Source of the DNA: Dugong dugon
Taxonomy: Eukaryota > Chordata > Mammalia > Sirenia > Dugongidae
DNA: 64,000 nt
Assembly (NCBI GenBank): GCA_030035585.1
Contig: CM057463.1
Coordinates: 133,642,736 to 133,706,735, forward strand
Reading direction: 5' to 3'
Numbering within the stretch: position 1 is the stretch's first letter; each line of letters starts with the position of its first letter. The translations under genes were made by a program, and so were the position numbers. The notes under the pieces are model-generated. The model saw nothing but the letters and a program-made list of their open reading frames with translations. It was not told the DNA's origin and did no database searches. Positions 22,434-34,071 of this stretch are shown piece after piece.

Positions 22434-23740
22434 TGTTGTTGGTGGTGGTTGCTGTTGAGTTGGCTCCAACTCATGATGACCTTGTGTATAACAGAAAAAA
22501 AACCGTTACCCAGTCCCATGCCATCTTCACGGTCATTGGTATGTTTTAATCCGTTTAATCTATTGGGTCAATTCATCTAATTGAAGATTATCCTCATTTT
22601 TCTGACCCTCACTTTATGATCCATGATGTCCTTTTCTAATGATTGGTCTTTACTGATGATGTATCCAAAGTAAGTGGACAGATGTCTCGCCATCCTTGCT
22701 TCTCTGAAACATTCTGCTTGTATTTCTTCTTTATTCTTTACTATCTCTTCAATATTCTTCACTAACACCAAAATTAGAGTGTATCAATTCTTCTTCTGTA
22801 TTCCTTTTCATTGTCCAGCTTTCCCATGAATATCAGGCAATTGAAAAGAACAAGACTTGGGTCAGGTGTACCTTAGCCATCAAAGTGACATCTTTGCTTT
22901 TTAAAACTTAAAAAGATCTTTTGCAGCAGATTTGTCCAATGCAATGTCATTTGATCTCTTGACTCCTGCTTTCTTGGACATTGATTGTTGATCCAAGTAA
23001 GATAAAATAAAATGACGACTTTAATTTTTTCTCCACTGATCATGATATTTATTGGTCCAGTTGTGAAGATTTTTGTTTTCTTCATGTTTAGATATAATCC
23101 CTATTGAATGCTGTAATCTGTGATCTTCATCAGTGCTTCAAGTCATCTTCATTATTGGCAAGCAAGGTTGTATGATCCGCAAATAGCCGGTTATTTATGA
23201 ATCTTCCCACAATCCTGATACTGCGTTCTTCTTCACATAGTTCAGCTTCTTGGATTATTTATTCAGCATACAAATTAAATAACTAAGGTAAAAGAATACA
23301 ACCCTGCTACATACCTTTTCCAATCCAGTACCACACCGTATTCCCTTGTCCTGTTCTACTGACTATCTCTTCATCCTTGTACAGGTTCCATATGAGCACA
23401 TTTAAGTGTTCTGGTATCTTCATTCTTAGTAATGTTATCCACATTTTGTTATGATCCACATGGTCATAGGCCTTGGCATAGTAAATAAAACACAGGTAAA
23501 CATTTTTATGGTATTCTCTGCTTTCAGCCAAGATCCATCTGACATAAGCAATGCTATACCTCATTCCTTGTCTTACTCTGAATCCAGCCTGAACTTCTGG
23601 AAGTTTTCTGTCAATGTATGGCTACAGTCATTTTTGAATTACCTTTAGCAAAATTTTGCTATCATGTGAGCTTAATGATGTTGTTTGGTAGTTTCCACAT
23701 TAATGAGAAACTTTACATCCTTTATAAAATCAGGTGTATA
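22434..23740 (-). mobile_element. RTE: RTE LINE, RT domain to 3' end, broken
   Basis: A 1.3-kb 5'-truncated RTE on the minus strand. The 3' end at 22434 is an antisense form of the CAACAAC-type tail. The reverse-transcriptase core is at 23307-23564: 'VRWILAESREYHKNVYLCFI' then 'YYAKAYDHVDHNKMW' and 'NLYKDEEIVSRTGQGNT', matching the RTE region around the 'YAKAFD' motif. Downstream pieces at 22873-23085 ('MKKTKIFTTGPINIMI') and 22577-22771 ('SLEKDIMDH') follow in the correct order. Stops and frameshifts separate them. Confidence 0.88.
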
Positions 23741-23989
23741 TTTTACACTAAGAGCACCTCTTGATTTGGATCAGCCACATTTCAAGTGCTCAATAGCTGC
23801 ATGTGGCTAGTTACCACAGTAGTTGGCAGTGTAAATTTAGAAGAAAAAGAAAATCCAATACCATTTAATTGCGTCATCAAACGTACAAAGTGACTTTTAA
23901 ATTGGAATTACGTAGTGCTGAGATATCTTGTGTGAATGTACCTGAATATGAATAAACTCTGTTTTTTATTTAATTTTTCCATTATAGCA

Positions 23990-24180
23990 ACATGGTGGAG
24001 TGACAGGAGTATTGGATCGAGGGTCTAGAGTCACAGGCTTAAGTTCCAGCTGAATTGTACACTAGCTCTGGCGAGTCATATAAATTCTTGCATTTGCATT
24101 CCTTTATTTGTAGCAAAAAGGCACTAGAGTTTATACTTTATAATGTTGTCATAGTTCTAACATTCTGTCATTTTGTGCAG
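23990..24180 (+). mobile_element. Probable MIR element, diverged
   Basis: 'ggtctagagtcacaggctta', 'tccagctgaattgtacac' and 'gagtcatataaattcttg' follow the MIR order (head, B-box region, core). Divergence is high and the 3' part is unclear. Confidence 0.5.
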
Positions 24181-24952
24181 TATAAATAAATAGATACGGG
24201 GAAAAATAAAATAATGTTGAGAAATTAATAATAATGACTTTTAAAAAGCAATGAACCAATGACTATACTATACATAGCGATTAAATCTACTTTGTATAGG
24301 GTCACTTAAAGATCACATAATCATATACCAGTTCATGTAAAATATTGACATAGCCTGGGAATAAACATTTAATAAAAATTATGGGAAATATCTCATGTTT
24401 AGATTTGAGGGTCGTATTGGTATATCTTTGTATCATGAAAAATTTTATTTTCCCAAGAAGAAAAGCCCAGCACAATGAAACAAGCAAAATGTAGTGGAGA
24501 AATATGATGAATTAAACATGTTGCAGTCTTCCTAGACACATACATTAACCTGTCTGACAGAAGGTATTGGCTAATTCATTTAGCCCAAAATATCGTCTTG
24601 AAAACTCATAGCTGGTAACAAATTCAGTCCTTTACAAAGCTATATGCCTCTGGGCAACTCAAAAACTACTCAAGTTCAACTTCAACTGCAGTGAGAAGTT
24701 AGTTATTGAGTAAACTTTCTGGTTTCTTTGTACATTTGAGTCAATCACATTGTATCTGCCCTTAACATTTTCCCTTTGTTCTACAAATATGATTTGACCC
24801 TAGAAAGAGAGGAAAAAAATATTATTGGTAGAACAATTGAATGCAGGAATGTTTGCTCTGCAACCTTTGAGGGAGGCTGTCAATCCTATGTTGATAAACC
24901 ACTGTGTTTGATTAACTTGAGTTTCCTGGGTTTTCTGATATTACTACTACCG
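24181..24952. other. No gene or recognised repeat
   Basis: AT-rich, short frames only. The plus-strand frame at 24776-25009 runs into a SINE and is not a gene. Confidence 0.45.
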
Positions 24953-25131
24953 GCTGCTATTGACTCAATTCTGAGTAGAACTGTGCTCCATAGGGTTTTC
25001 AGTAGCTGATTTTTCAGAAGTATATCAAGCCTTTCTTCTGAGGTGCCTCTGGATGGACTTGAACCTCTAATGTTTTAGTTAGCAGCAGAGCACTTTTACT
25101 GTTTGCACAATCCAGAGACCACCTCTGATAT
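24953..25131 (-). mobile_element. AfroSINE-type SINE, variant with extended body
   Basis: Antisense tail 'tattgactcaattctgagta' and body 'ccatagggttttcagtagct', then 'ttcttctgaggtgcctctgg', ending in the head 'gtttgcacaatccagagacc'. It shares the 'gaggtgcctctgg' block with 53948-54171, defining a separate SINE subtype. Confidence 0.75.
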
Positions 25132-25230
25132 TAGTAATCCCTCAGAATTTAGAAGCAAATAGGTTTTTATTGAGTTTCCTTACTTTTATGGAAATGTAGT
25201 TGTATGCATACATTCATTAAGAATGTGTGG

Positions 25231-26848
25231 AGAACTTCCGGCAAAATGGCACTCTAGGCAGAAACACCACACCGTCCCTCCACAGCAAAGAACAGAAAAC
25301 CTAAGCCAAACAGAGAAAACAGCAATCCTGAGACCATAACACATCAAATGAAAATATAAAGAACTCAGCCAAGCACCAAATGGAGTGAGAAAACTGACAG
25401 AGAACGGAGAGCACAGAGAGATTCATGCAGAGGTCCCCTAAAGCTAACACAGCGCGGATCTGCAATCTTGGACTCCTATCAAAGACCAGCAAAAAGGGGG
25501 TATGAGAACTCAGCTTCGTGGAAATTCCAGCAGGAGACAGAACAACCAGTAATTTGCAATATATGTTTTCCCAGCCCCCACCCTCCTTCACCCCACTCAG
25601 ACTCATCTGCTTCCTTCAGCAGCCAAAGTCTCTTGTCTGGGAAGCACCAGCTGCTTGGATTCCACCCAACCGCACTGGCTGGCTCCCTGAGTGCCATTTG
25701 TTGGCTGCTGGTATAGCTTTTTTCCCACTTCTTTTGATTTCTTCCTTACCTCTCACCACCTCCCCCTCCTTTTGCTCAAATACCTGGCTCTGAGCACCAT
25801 CTTTGCTTCTTCCTAAGAGGATGCGGAGCTCTGTTCAAGTGTGGAACTGCTTCCCGGCCTGGGCTGCCATGCTGGTGGGATCCCGGGGCTTTTCTTTGTT
25901 TCTTTGTTTCGAATTGTTTGTTTGTTTTCTTTTCTTTTTCTCTGGTTGGAAGCCCGTTCTGCCTGGACAGTGCTACACGGATTGGGACCTAAATGCTCAG
26001 CTCGTACAGAAGTGCAGGGGGATCCCTGAGGACATTTCTTTTTTTGTGGTTTTTTTTTTTTCTTTTTCTGTTTATTTGGGGGCTTTTCTTGTTCTTTTTT
26101 TAAAAATTTGTTTTGTTTCCTTTTCCCTCTTTTTCCCTTTTTGTCTTTCTTCATTACCCAGTTTCTCATCTCTCTATTCCTTCCTTCTCTTCCTGTTCCC
26201 TGAATCCCTGGCATTGTATATCTCTACACCTTCTAGCCAGGCTGTACTGCAACACCTGGGAACAAATTCCCCAGACTTTGTAGCCACACTGGTGGGATCC
26301 CTGGGAGCTTTGCTGTTCTTTTTCCTTTCTAGTTTTTATTTATTCATTCTTTTATTTTTTTCCTTCTTCCCCTTTTTGTTTTTCTTCATTTCATAGTCTC
26401 TCATCTCTCCATTCCAATGGCAAGCTCCTCTAGCACTCTTTTTTGTTTGTTTGTAAGTTTTTGGCACCTGTTCCTCTCTCCTCTCTCCCATATCTGTCTT
26501 AGCTCCACAAGTAACACTCTCCCCCCTACATCTTGCCTACCTGCACCGTGTGCTTAACATCACACCACCAAGCAGCAAAGGCATGGTCTACTGGAAACTG
26601 CCCTGCACTAATTAACGACCCGTCCTGGTGGCTGTAGTAAGTGCTGCAAGCAACCCATCCCAGCAACTCCTCTTCAGCTAGACCTGCCCTGCTGTACCAT
26701 ATCTGAGTGACTGACCCTGACAGTTGGAGAAGGAAGTGAAAACTATCATGCCTACAGATAAGCAAACAACAAAGAACACACTGCCCGCCTGCTCAGACAT
26801 AGCCAAATTAAAAAAAAAGGATGAAACAAACAAATCTACAATCAATAA
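25231..26848 (+). promoter_or_regulatory. 5'UTR / internal promoter region of L1 no. 2
   Basis: About 1.6 kb with several long T-rich and pyrimidine-rich runs (26041-26130, 26330-26390). It carries the ~275-bp unit that is doubled in copy 1 only once. Long frames in it (for example 25803-26396) are low-complexity translations of pyrimidine-rich DNA, not protein genes. Confidence 0.75.
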
Positions 26849-27930
26849 ATGAGAAAAATAACTTCTGAATGCCCCAAAGACAGTAGACAATATCAAAACA
26901 TTTACAAAAAACAGGACAGGATGGTTCCAGTATGCATCAAAAATAAAATACCAGATGACTTTCCAGTGGAAGAAAAGGCACTAGAACTACCTGATAGGGA
27001 ATTCACCTCTCTAATACTCAGAATTAGCCAAGAGTTGAAGCAAAAAGCAGATAAAAATGAAGAAAAAATAGACAAAATCATGGAAAAGGCAGAAAATTCA
27101 TGGAAAATACAGACAAAAAAGTGGAAGAATTCAGGTAAATGATGCAGGAACAAAATGCCAAAATAAATTCACAACAAGAAATTATACAAAAACAACAATT
27201 AGAAATCCAAAAGATAAACAGCAAGATTTCAGAAATGGACAGTGTCACAGAAGGTCTGAGGAACAGATTTGAAATGGTGGAAGACAGGATCAGTGGATTT
27301 GAAGACAAACGCTTGGATACAACTCTGTTCGAGGAAAACTCAGAAAGAAGAACAAAGAAAAATTAAAAGACCCTAAGAGTTAGGTGGTATACAATCAAAA
27401 GAAAAATTTGCAAGTGATCAGTGTTCCAGAACAGCACGAGAAAACAGAAAACACAAAGAGGACCATTAAAGAACTGCTGACAGAAAACTTCCCCAATACC
27501 ATGAAAGATGACAAACTGGCCATCCAAGAAGCTCAACGAACCACATATAGGCTAGACCCCAAAAGAAAATCACCAATCTTATCATAATCACACTCACCAA
27601 AACCAAAGACAAACAAAGAATCCTGACAGCAGCTCATGAAAAGGAAGAAGTCACATACAGAGGAGAAACAATAAGACTAAACCCAGATTATTTGGCAGAA
27701 ACCATGCAGGCAAGAAGGCAATGGGATAACATATATAAAACCTTGAAAGAAAAAAAATGCCAGCCAAGAATAATGTATCCTGAAAACTCTCATTAAAATA
27801 TGATGGTGAAATTAGGACATTTCCAGATAAACAGAAATTAAGGGAATATGTAAAAACCAAACCAAACTCACAAGCATTATTAAAGGGAGTTCTTCGATCT
27901 GAGAACAAACAACTTCAGCTCACAGGCTGA
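26849..27930 (+). pseudogene. ORF1: L1 ORF1, broken, copy 2
   Basis: Start chosen at the ATG giving MRKITSECPKDSRQYQNI, the best-preserved N-terminus among the copies. Segments: 26849-27142 with 'EEKALELPDREFTSLILRIS'; 27139-27366 coiled coil ('QKQQLEIQKINSKISEMD') ending at a stop after 'TKKN'; 27384-27587 with 'EQHEKTENTKRTIKELL'. The C-terminal core follows near 27700-27780 in another frame ('aaaccatgcaggcaagaagg' encodes the ETMQARRQW motif). It ends at TGA 27928-27930, about 360 codons. At least three disablements. Confidence 0.9.
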
Positions 27931-28355
27931 ATCTAGGATGCAGGATCGTATGAGCCAAGTACCAACCTAGGAAATGAACTCTTAAGGACTATCCAAAACC
28001 AAAAGAAATACAACAGGGAATCAGAGCAGTTAATCTGTAAATAACATCAACATCAGAACAGTAAAAGAGGGAATAACTGGTGTAGGTATAGAACCTTCTA
28101 ATGGAGAGGAAGGTAAGGCAATAGCAAGTAATAATAGACTGCTTCAAACTTAAAAAGATAAGGGTAAATTTCATGGCAACCACAAAGAAAGTTAACAAAC
28201 ATACTCAAAATAATGGGGTAAAACATAAAGTTTCAGCAAAAACAAAACCTACAAAAACAAAAGAAATGAAAAAAAATACACAAACAAAAATTATTCAGCA
28301 CAAGAGAGTAAGAAGAACAAAGAAAACGTCAGCACCACAAAGAAAGCACTACAAA

Positions 28356-29327
28356 ATGACAGCAACAAACTCACATCTATCAATAATTACACTGAATGTA
28401 AATGGACTCAATGCACCCATAAACAGACGGAGAGTGACAGAATGGATAAGAAAACAGGATCCATCAATATGCTGTCTACAAGAGACACACCTTAGAAACA
28501 AAGATGTGAATTTATTAAAAGTCAAAGGTTGGAAAAAAATATATCAAGCTAACAACTACCAAAACAGAGCAGGAGTGTCAATACTAATCTCATATAAAAC
28601 AGACTTTAAAACAAAGTCCACCATAAAAGACAAAGAAGGACACTATATAATGATTAAGGGGATGAACCATCATGAAGACATAATCATAATAAACATCTAC
28701 GCACCCAATGACAGGGCTCCAAAATACATAAACTCTAACAACACTGAAAAGAGAAATTGACAGTTCCACAACAATAGTAGATTTCAACACACCAGTTTCA
28801 GTAAAGGACAGAACAACTAAAAAGAAACTCAGCAAAGATACAGAAGACCTAAAGGGCACAATCAGCCAACTTGACCTATATAGACATATATAGAACACTC
28901 CATCCAACCGCTGCAAAGTACACATGCTCTTCCAATACGCATGGAATGTTCTCCAGAAGAGACCACGTCTTAAGCCACAGAGCAATCCTCAACAAGATCC
29001 AAAACGCTGAGGTAATTCAAAGTATCTTCTCTGACCACAATGCCATCGATGTAGAAATTAACAACAGAAAGAGCAAGGGAAAAAAATCAAGTACACGGAA
29101 ACCGAATAATACTCTGCTTACACATCACTCGGTAATAGAAGAAATCAGAGATGGAATAAAAAAATTCCTAGAATCAAAAGAGAATGAAAACACATCATAG
29201 CAAAACTTCTGGGGCAAAGTAAAGGAAGTCCTCAGAGAACAATTTATAGCAACAGATGCACACATCATAAAAGAAGAAAGGGACAAAATCAAAACATTAA
29301 CTACACTACTCAAACAAATAGAAAGAG

Positions 29328-29361
<34 letters not shown>

Positions 29362-32152
29362 GCCCACAGTTACTGGAAGAAAGAAAATCATAAAGATCAG
29401 AGAAGAAATAAATGAAATAGAAAACATAAAAACAATAGAGGTAATCAACAAAATCAAAAGTTAATTCTTTGAAAGAATCAACAAACCACTGGCCAGAACT
29501 GACAAAAGAAAAACAAGAGAGAAAGCAAATGAAAAAAATAAGAAATGAAATGAACGACATTACAACGGACCCAACTGAAATAAAAAGGACCATAACAGAA
29601 TATCATTAAAAACTATACTCCAACAAATCTGAAAACCTAGAGGAAATGGATGAATTTCTAGAAACACACTACCTACCCAAACTACAACAAAGTGATGTTG
29701 AAAATCTGAACAGACCCATAACAAGAGAAGAGATGGAAAAGGTAATAAAAAAAACTCCCAACAAAAAAAAGCCCTGGCCCATAAGGCTTCACTGGAGAAT
29801 TCTAGAAAACATTCACAGGAGAGCTTGTAGCAGTACTACTCAAGCTATTTCAGAGCATAGAAAAAGAAACAACACTTCCAAATTCATTATATGAAGCCAG
29901 CATAACACTGATACCAAAACCAGGCAAACATGTCACAAAAAAGAAAATTACAGACCAATATCTCTTATGAATAGAGAGACAAAAATTCTCAACATAATTC
30001 TAGCCAATAGAATTCAGCATCATATCAAAAAAATAATACACCACAACCAAGTAGGATTCATACCAGGTATGGAAGGATGGTTCAATATTAGAAAAATAAA
30101 TCAAGGTAATCCCCTATATAAATGAAAGCAAAGAAAGGAATCACATGATCATCTCAACTGACACAGAAAAGGCATTTGACAAAGTCCAACACCCATTCCT
30201 GATAAAAACTCTCAATAAAATAGGTACAGAAGGGAAATTTCTCAACATAATAAAGGGCATCTATGCAAAACCACTGGCCAAAATCATTCTTAATGGAGAG
30301 AGGCTGAAAACATTCCCCTTGAAAACAGGAAAAAGACAAGGATGCCCTTTATCACCACTGCTGTTTAAAATTGTGCTGGAAGTTCTAGCTAGAGCAATAA
30401 GGCAAGAGAAAGAAATAAAGGACATCCAAATTGGTAATGAAGACATTAAACTCTCCCTGTTTGCAGATGATATGATACTATACATAGAAAACCCTAAAGA
30501 CTCCATGAGAAATCTACTGGAACTAATAGAAAGATTCAGCAGAGTAGCAGGATACAAGATAAACATACAAAAATCAGTTGGATTCCTACACACCAATAAA
30601 GAGAATGATGAAAAGGAAATCAGGAAAACAATACCATTTTCAATAGCCCCTAAAAAGATAAAAAACTTAGGAATAAACCTGACCAGGTATGTAAAAGACC
30701 TATACAAAGAAAACTACAAAACACTACTGTTAAAAACCCGAAGGGATCTACATAAATGGAAAAACATAGCATGCTCATGGATAGGTAGACTCAACATTGT
30801 GAAAATGACAATTTTACCCAAAGCAATTTACAAATACAATACACTCCCAATCCAAATACCAACAACATTCTTCAAAGAGATGGAAAAAATAAACATTAAC
30901 TTTATATGAGAAGGGAAGAAGCTCCAAATAAGTAAAGCACTCCTGAAGAAGAAGAATAAAGTTGGAAGACTCACACTACCTGACCTCAGAACCTACTCTA
31001 CAGCTACGGTAGTCAAAACAGCCTGGTACTGGTACAACAACAGATACACCAACCAATGGAACAGAATTGAGAACCCAGATGTAAACCCATTCACCTATGG
31101 TCACCTGATCTTTGACAAGGGCCCAAAGTCCATCAGATGGGGAAAAGACAGTCTTTTTAACAAATGGTGCAAGCGAAACTGGATACCCATCTGCAAAAAA
31201 AATGAAACAGGACCCACATGTCACACCATATACAAGAACTAATTCAAAATGGATCAAAGACCTAAATATAAAGCCAATAATTATAAAATTCATAGAAGAA
31301 AAAATGGGACCAATGCTACAAGCCCTAATACACAGCATTAACAGGATACAAACCATAACCATCAATGCACAAACCCCAGAAGATAAGCTAGATAACTGGG
31401 ATCTTCTAAAAATCAAACACCTATGCTCTTCAAAAGACTTCACCAAAAGAGTAAAAAGAGAATGCACAGACTGGGAAAAAATTTTTGGACAGTACAAGCC
31501 AGACAAAGGTCTAATCTCCATAATCTACAAGAAAATCCAACACCTCTACAACATAAAGACAAAGAATCCTATTAAAAAATGGGCACAGGAAATGAACAAA
31601 CACTTCACCAAAGATGACATTCAAGTGGCCAACGGACACATGAGGAAATGGTCGCGATCACTAGCCATTAACACCACAATGAGATACCATCTCACCTCAG
31701 CATTACTGGCACGAATCAAAAACACTGGAAATAACAAATGCTGGACGGGCTGCGGGGAGATGGGAACTCTTATGCACTGCTGGTGGGAAAGCAAAATGAT
31801 ACAACCATTTTGGAAAATGATATGGCGCTTCCTCAGAAAGCTAGAAATAGACATACCATTCGATCCAGCAATCCCACTCCTAGGAATATATCCTAGAGAA
31901 ATAAGAGTCGTCACTTGAATAGACATATGCACACCTATGTTATAGCACAAAGATAGAAACAACGTAGATACCTATCAACAGATGAATGGATAAACAAACT
32001 ATGGTACATACACAATGGAGTACTATGCAATGAGAAAGAACAATGATGAATCTGTGAAGCATCTCATAACATGGATGAAAATGGAGGACATTATGCTGAG
32101 TGAAATAAGTGAATCACAAAAGGACAAATATTGTATGAGACCTCTATTGTAA
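28356..32152 (+). pseudogene. ORF2: L1 ORF2, broken, copy 2
   Basis: Full-span ORF2 relic, about 1,265 codons from MTATNSHLSIITLN to a TAA at 32150-32152. The endonuclease segment (to 28760) includes 'PSICCLQETHL' and 'DRAPKYIN'; the next frame carries a damaged active-site region ('DFNTPVSVKD', lacking the usual preceding Gly) and 'FSDHNAI' (SDH motif, 28871-29200). The reverse transcriptase at 30145-30909 has '[20 protein letters not shown]', '[11 protein letters not shown]' and the catalytic 'LFADDMILY'. The C-terminal region is at 31112-31918 ('MGTLMHCWWESKMIQPFW'). Bases 28507-28771 are identical to 62703-62967 in copy 4. A 28-base A run at 29334-29361 disrupts the frame. Confidence 0.93.
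29334..29361 (+). repeat. A(28) tract inside L1 ORF2
   Basis: Copies 1 and 4 have only a short A run followed by 'gcccac' at this position; here it has expanded to 28 A. Confidence 0.85.
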
Positions 32153-32495
32153 AAACGCATGCAAAAGTTCACACACAAAAAGTAACAGTCTTTGTTGGTT
32201 ATCAGGGATGGGAGGGGTGCAGGGGAGAACTAAATAGACAATAGATAAGTGGTAACTTTGGTGAAGGGTAAAACAGTACACAATACTGGGGAAGCCAGCA
32301 CAACTTGTACAAGGAAAAGTCATGGAAGCTCCACAGACACTTCCAGACTCCCAGAGGGACTGAATTGCTGGGCGGATGGCTGTGAGGACCGTGGTCTCGG
32401 GGAACGTCTGGCTCAATTGGCATAACACAGTTTATAAAGACAATGTTCTACATTCTACCTTGGTGAGTAGTGTCTGGGGTCTTAAAAGCCTGTGA

Positions 32496-33957
32496 TTGTA
32501 TCATAAATAAAAGAGTTGGGAAGACACGTATTATGTACAGGCCTGTTTATGCTCCAAAGGTACTAAATTTTTCATCAACAAAAAGACTAGGGAGTGAGAC
32601 AGTAAGACAGTAGCTGACCTATTGGCTGGATGCTATTTGTTCCCCTACACCACAATGGTTACTGGGAATCACGGAGAAGTTTTGTGGGAATCTGAGAGTA
32701 GTGAGCCTTGACCCTCACTTCCTGGAGAGTATTCTAGAGAAATTTTACCTAGAGGAGGACATTAGACTAGTAGAAATGGTTGAACCAGTGAGGAAAACTT
32801 AAACCCCTAGGATTTCTAAGTTCCCCTATAAAAAGTTCTAGTCTCCTAAGACATAGAATTTGTATAATATGAATATCAAGAATGATTGTCTTCAATAGCC
32901 CAGGAGCATTTTACTCTTCATATACCCTGAGAATTAGCTCTGCAGACATTTGTCTAGTTAATTCTTCCGATCCAGTAGGACTTAATAATTACAGCCCAGA
33001 CTAGGTGCCTAAGTTAAGCCCCAAGTTGCCAGTAAAACCACAGACATCTTTAGTTTGTAAAAACCAAGACACCAGTGGTTTATCTGAACCTTGGAAAGAT
33101 TCACTTGCATTCCAAAGTTTAGGCTGAGAACCCAGGATCCTTTCCATCATTTTGAAGAAGCAAAGTTAAAAAAAAAAAAAATTCCTTCTTTTTTTGGGAG
33201 GTGAGGAGGCAGTTCACTCTCTTCTTTATGCAAACAGAAAATATGCATTGTTTTCCATCCCTTACCTATGGACTGTCGAGCTGTTCATGTAGGATATTTG
33301 ACTTGGTTTTCATCTTGTTTCACCAGGGATAAAGCCTGGGCCAAGGACAGCCAACGTGCCTATTATTTACTGTGAGGTAAGTAATATGAAACTTGTCTCT
33401 GATCCAGAATACATTGTGTGCTCTTTCAGGATCAGATTAATAAAGATGAATTTTAAAATCCCAATAGTCAGATCTTTAGGAAACTTCACCCACATCCTGG
33501 TACAGGGCCCGAAATCCATGTACCAAAATCCTGTGTCCCCTTGAGGGAGAGCTTGAAAAAAGACAATCACTTGGTCTGGGGACTACAACAATAACTACCT
33601 GGTGACCAATGGCCATACCAGGACAGGCGAATGCCAAAAGCCAGATAAGATGCCAACATGGACTAAAGACCACCCAAAACCAGCTGATTCTTCAGATCCT
33701 TAACCAGGTTTATAAGTAAAACCAACCACACTCCCAGACCAACCCATAAGTTAGAACATTCCTGGGGAGAAGGAAGTAGAAGGGAGAAAATCTTGGGAAA
33801 ACAACTGATTTAAATAATTCTTGAAAGAGTATAAACCACAAATAACAGCTATTTTGTTATGGCATATTTGTTTTCCATGATAAGCATGGAGGGAGCCTGA
33901 AAATCTTGTTTAAATTCAACTATAGGTAAATATAGAAGTCACAGAATTTTTGTAATT
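32496..33957. other. No gene or recognised repeat (1.5 kb)
   Basis: Less AT-rich than its surroundings in 33300-33800. An A run at 33168-33181 might mark the end of an unidentified retro-insert. Short frames at 33356-33673 on both strands overlap and show no known motif. It could include a diverged LTR that I cannot name. Confidence 0.4.
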
Positions 33958-34071
33958 ATGCAATGGGCTCAAGCATAAAAACGATTGTGAGGATGGTGCC
34001 AGACCAGTCAGTGTTTTATTCCGCTGTTCTCTATGATTTGGAACCCACTTGATGACACCTAACAACATGTA
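33958..34071 (+). mobile_element. Short RTE 3'-end fragment
   Basis: 'gcaatgggctcaagcataaa', 'gattgtgaggatggtgccag' and 'acttgatgacacctaacaac' are the last ~110 bp of the RTE element, a typical severe 5' truncation. Confidence 0.85.

Larger units (their letters stand above)
25231..32495 (+). mobile_element. L1: Near full-length L1 retrotransposon, copy no. 2 (3' end missing)
   Basis: Begins with the same 5' terminus as copies 1 and 4 ('acttccggcaaaatggc') and runs through the 5'UTR, ORF1 (26849-27930), ORF2 (28356-32152) and about 340 bp of type A 3'UTR. It stops abruptly at 'cttaaaagcctgtga' without the distal ~600 bp of 3'UTR or a poly-A tract, and I find no convincing target-site duplication. 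The 3' end was probably removed by a later deletion. Its ORFs carry stops and frameshifts. The family is the same as copy 1. Confidence 0.93.

Noticed and set aside
25803-26396. 197-residue plus-strand open frame rich in Phe, Leu and Ser.
   Set aside because: It is the translation of pyrimidine-rich L1 5'UTR; homologous DNA in the other copies does not keep the frame.
21340-32495. Idea that the L1 fragment at 21340-21962 and L1 no. 2 are two halves of one element split by a ~10-kb inversion, since no. 2 stops at the same 3'UTR point where the fragment begins.
   Set aside because: The fragment has its own 16-bp target-site duplication (20958-20973 and 21963-21978), so it is a separate 5'-truncated insertion; the shared ~19-bp breakpoint overlap is a coincidence.
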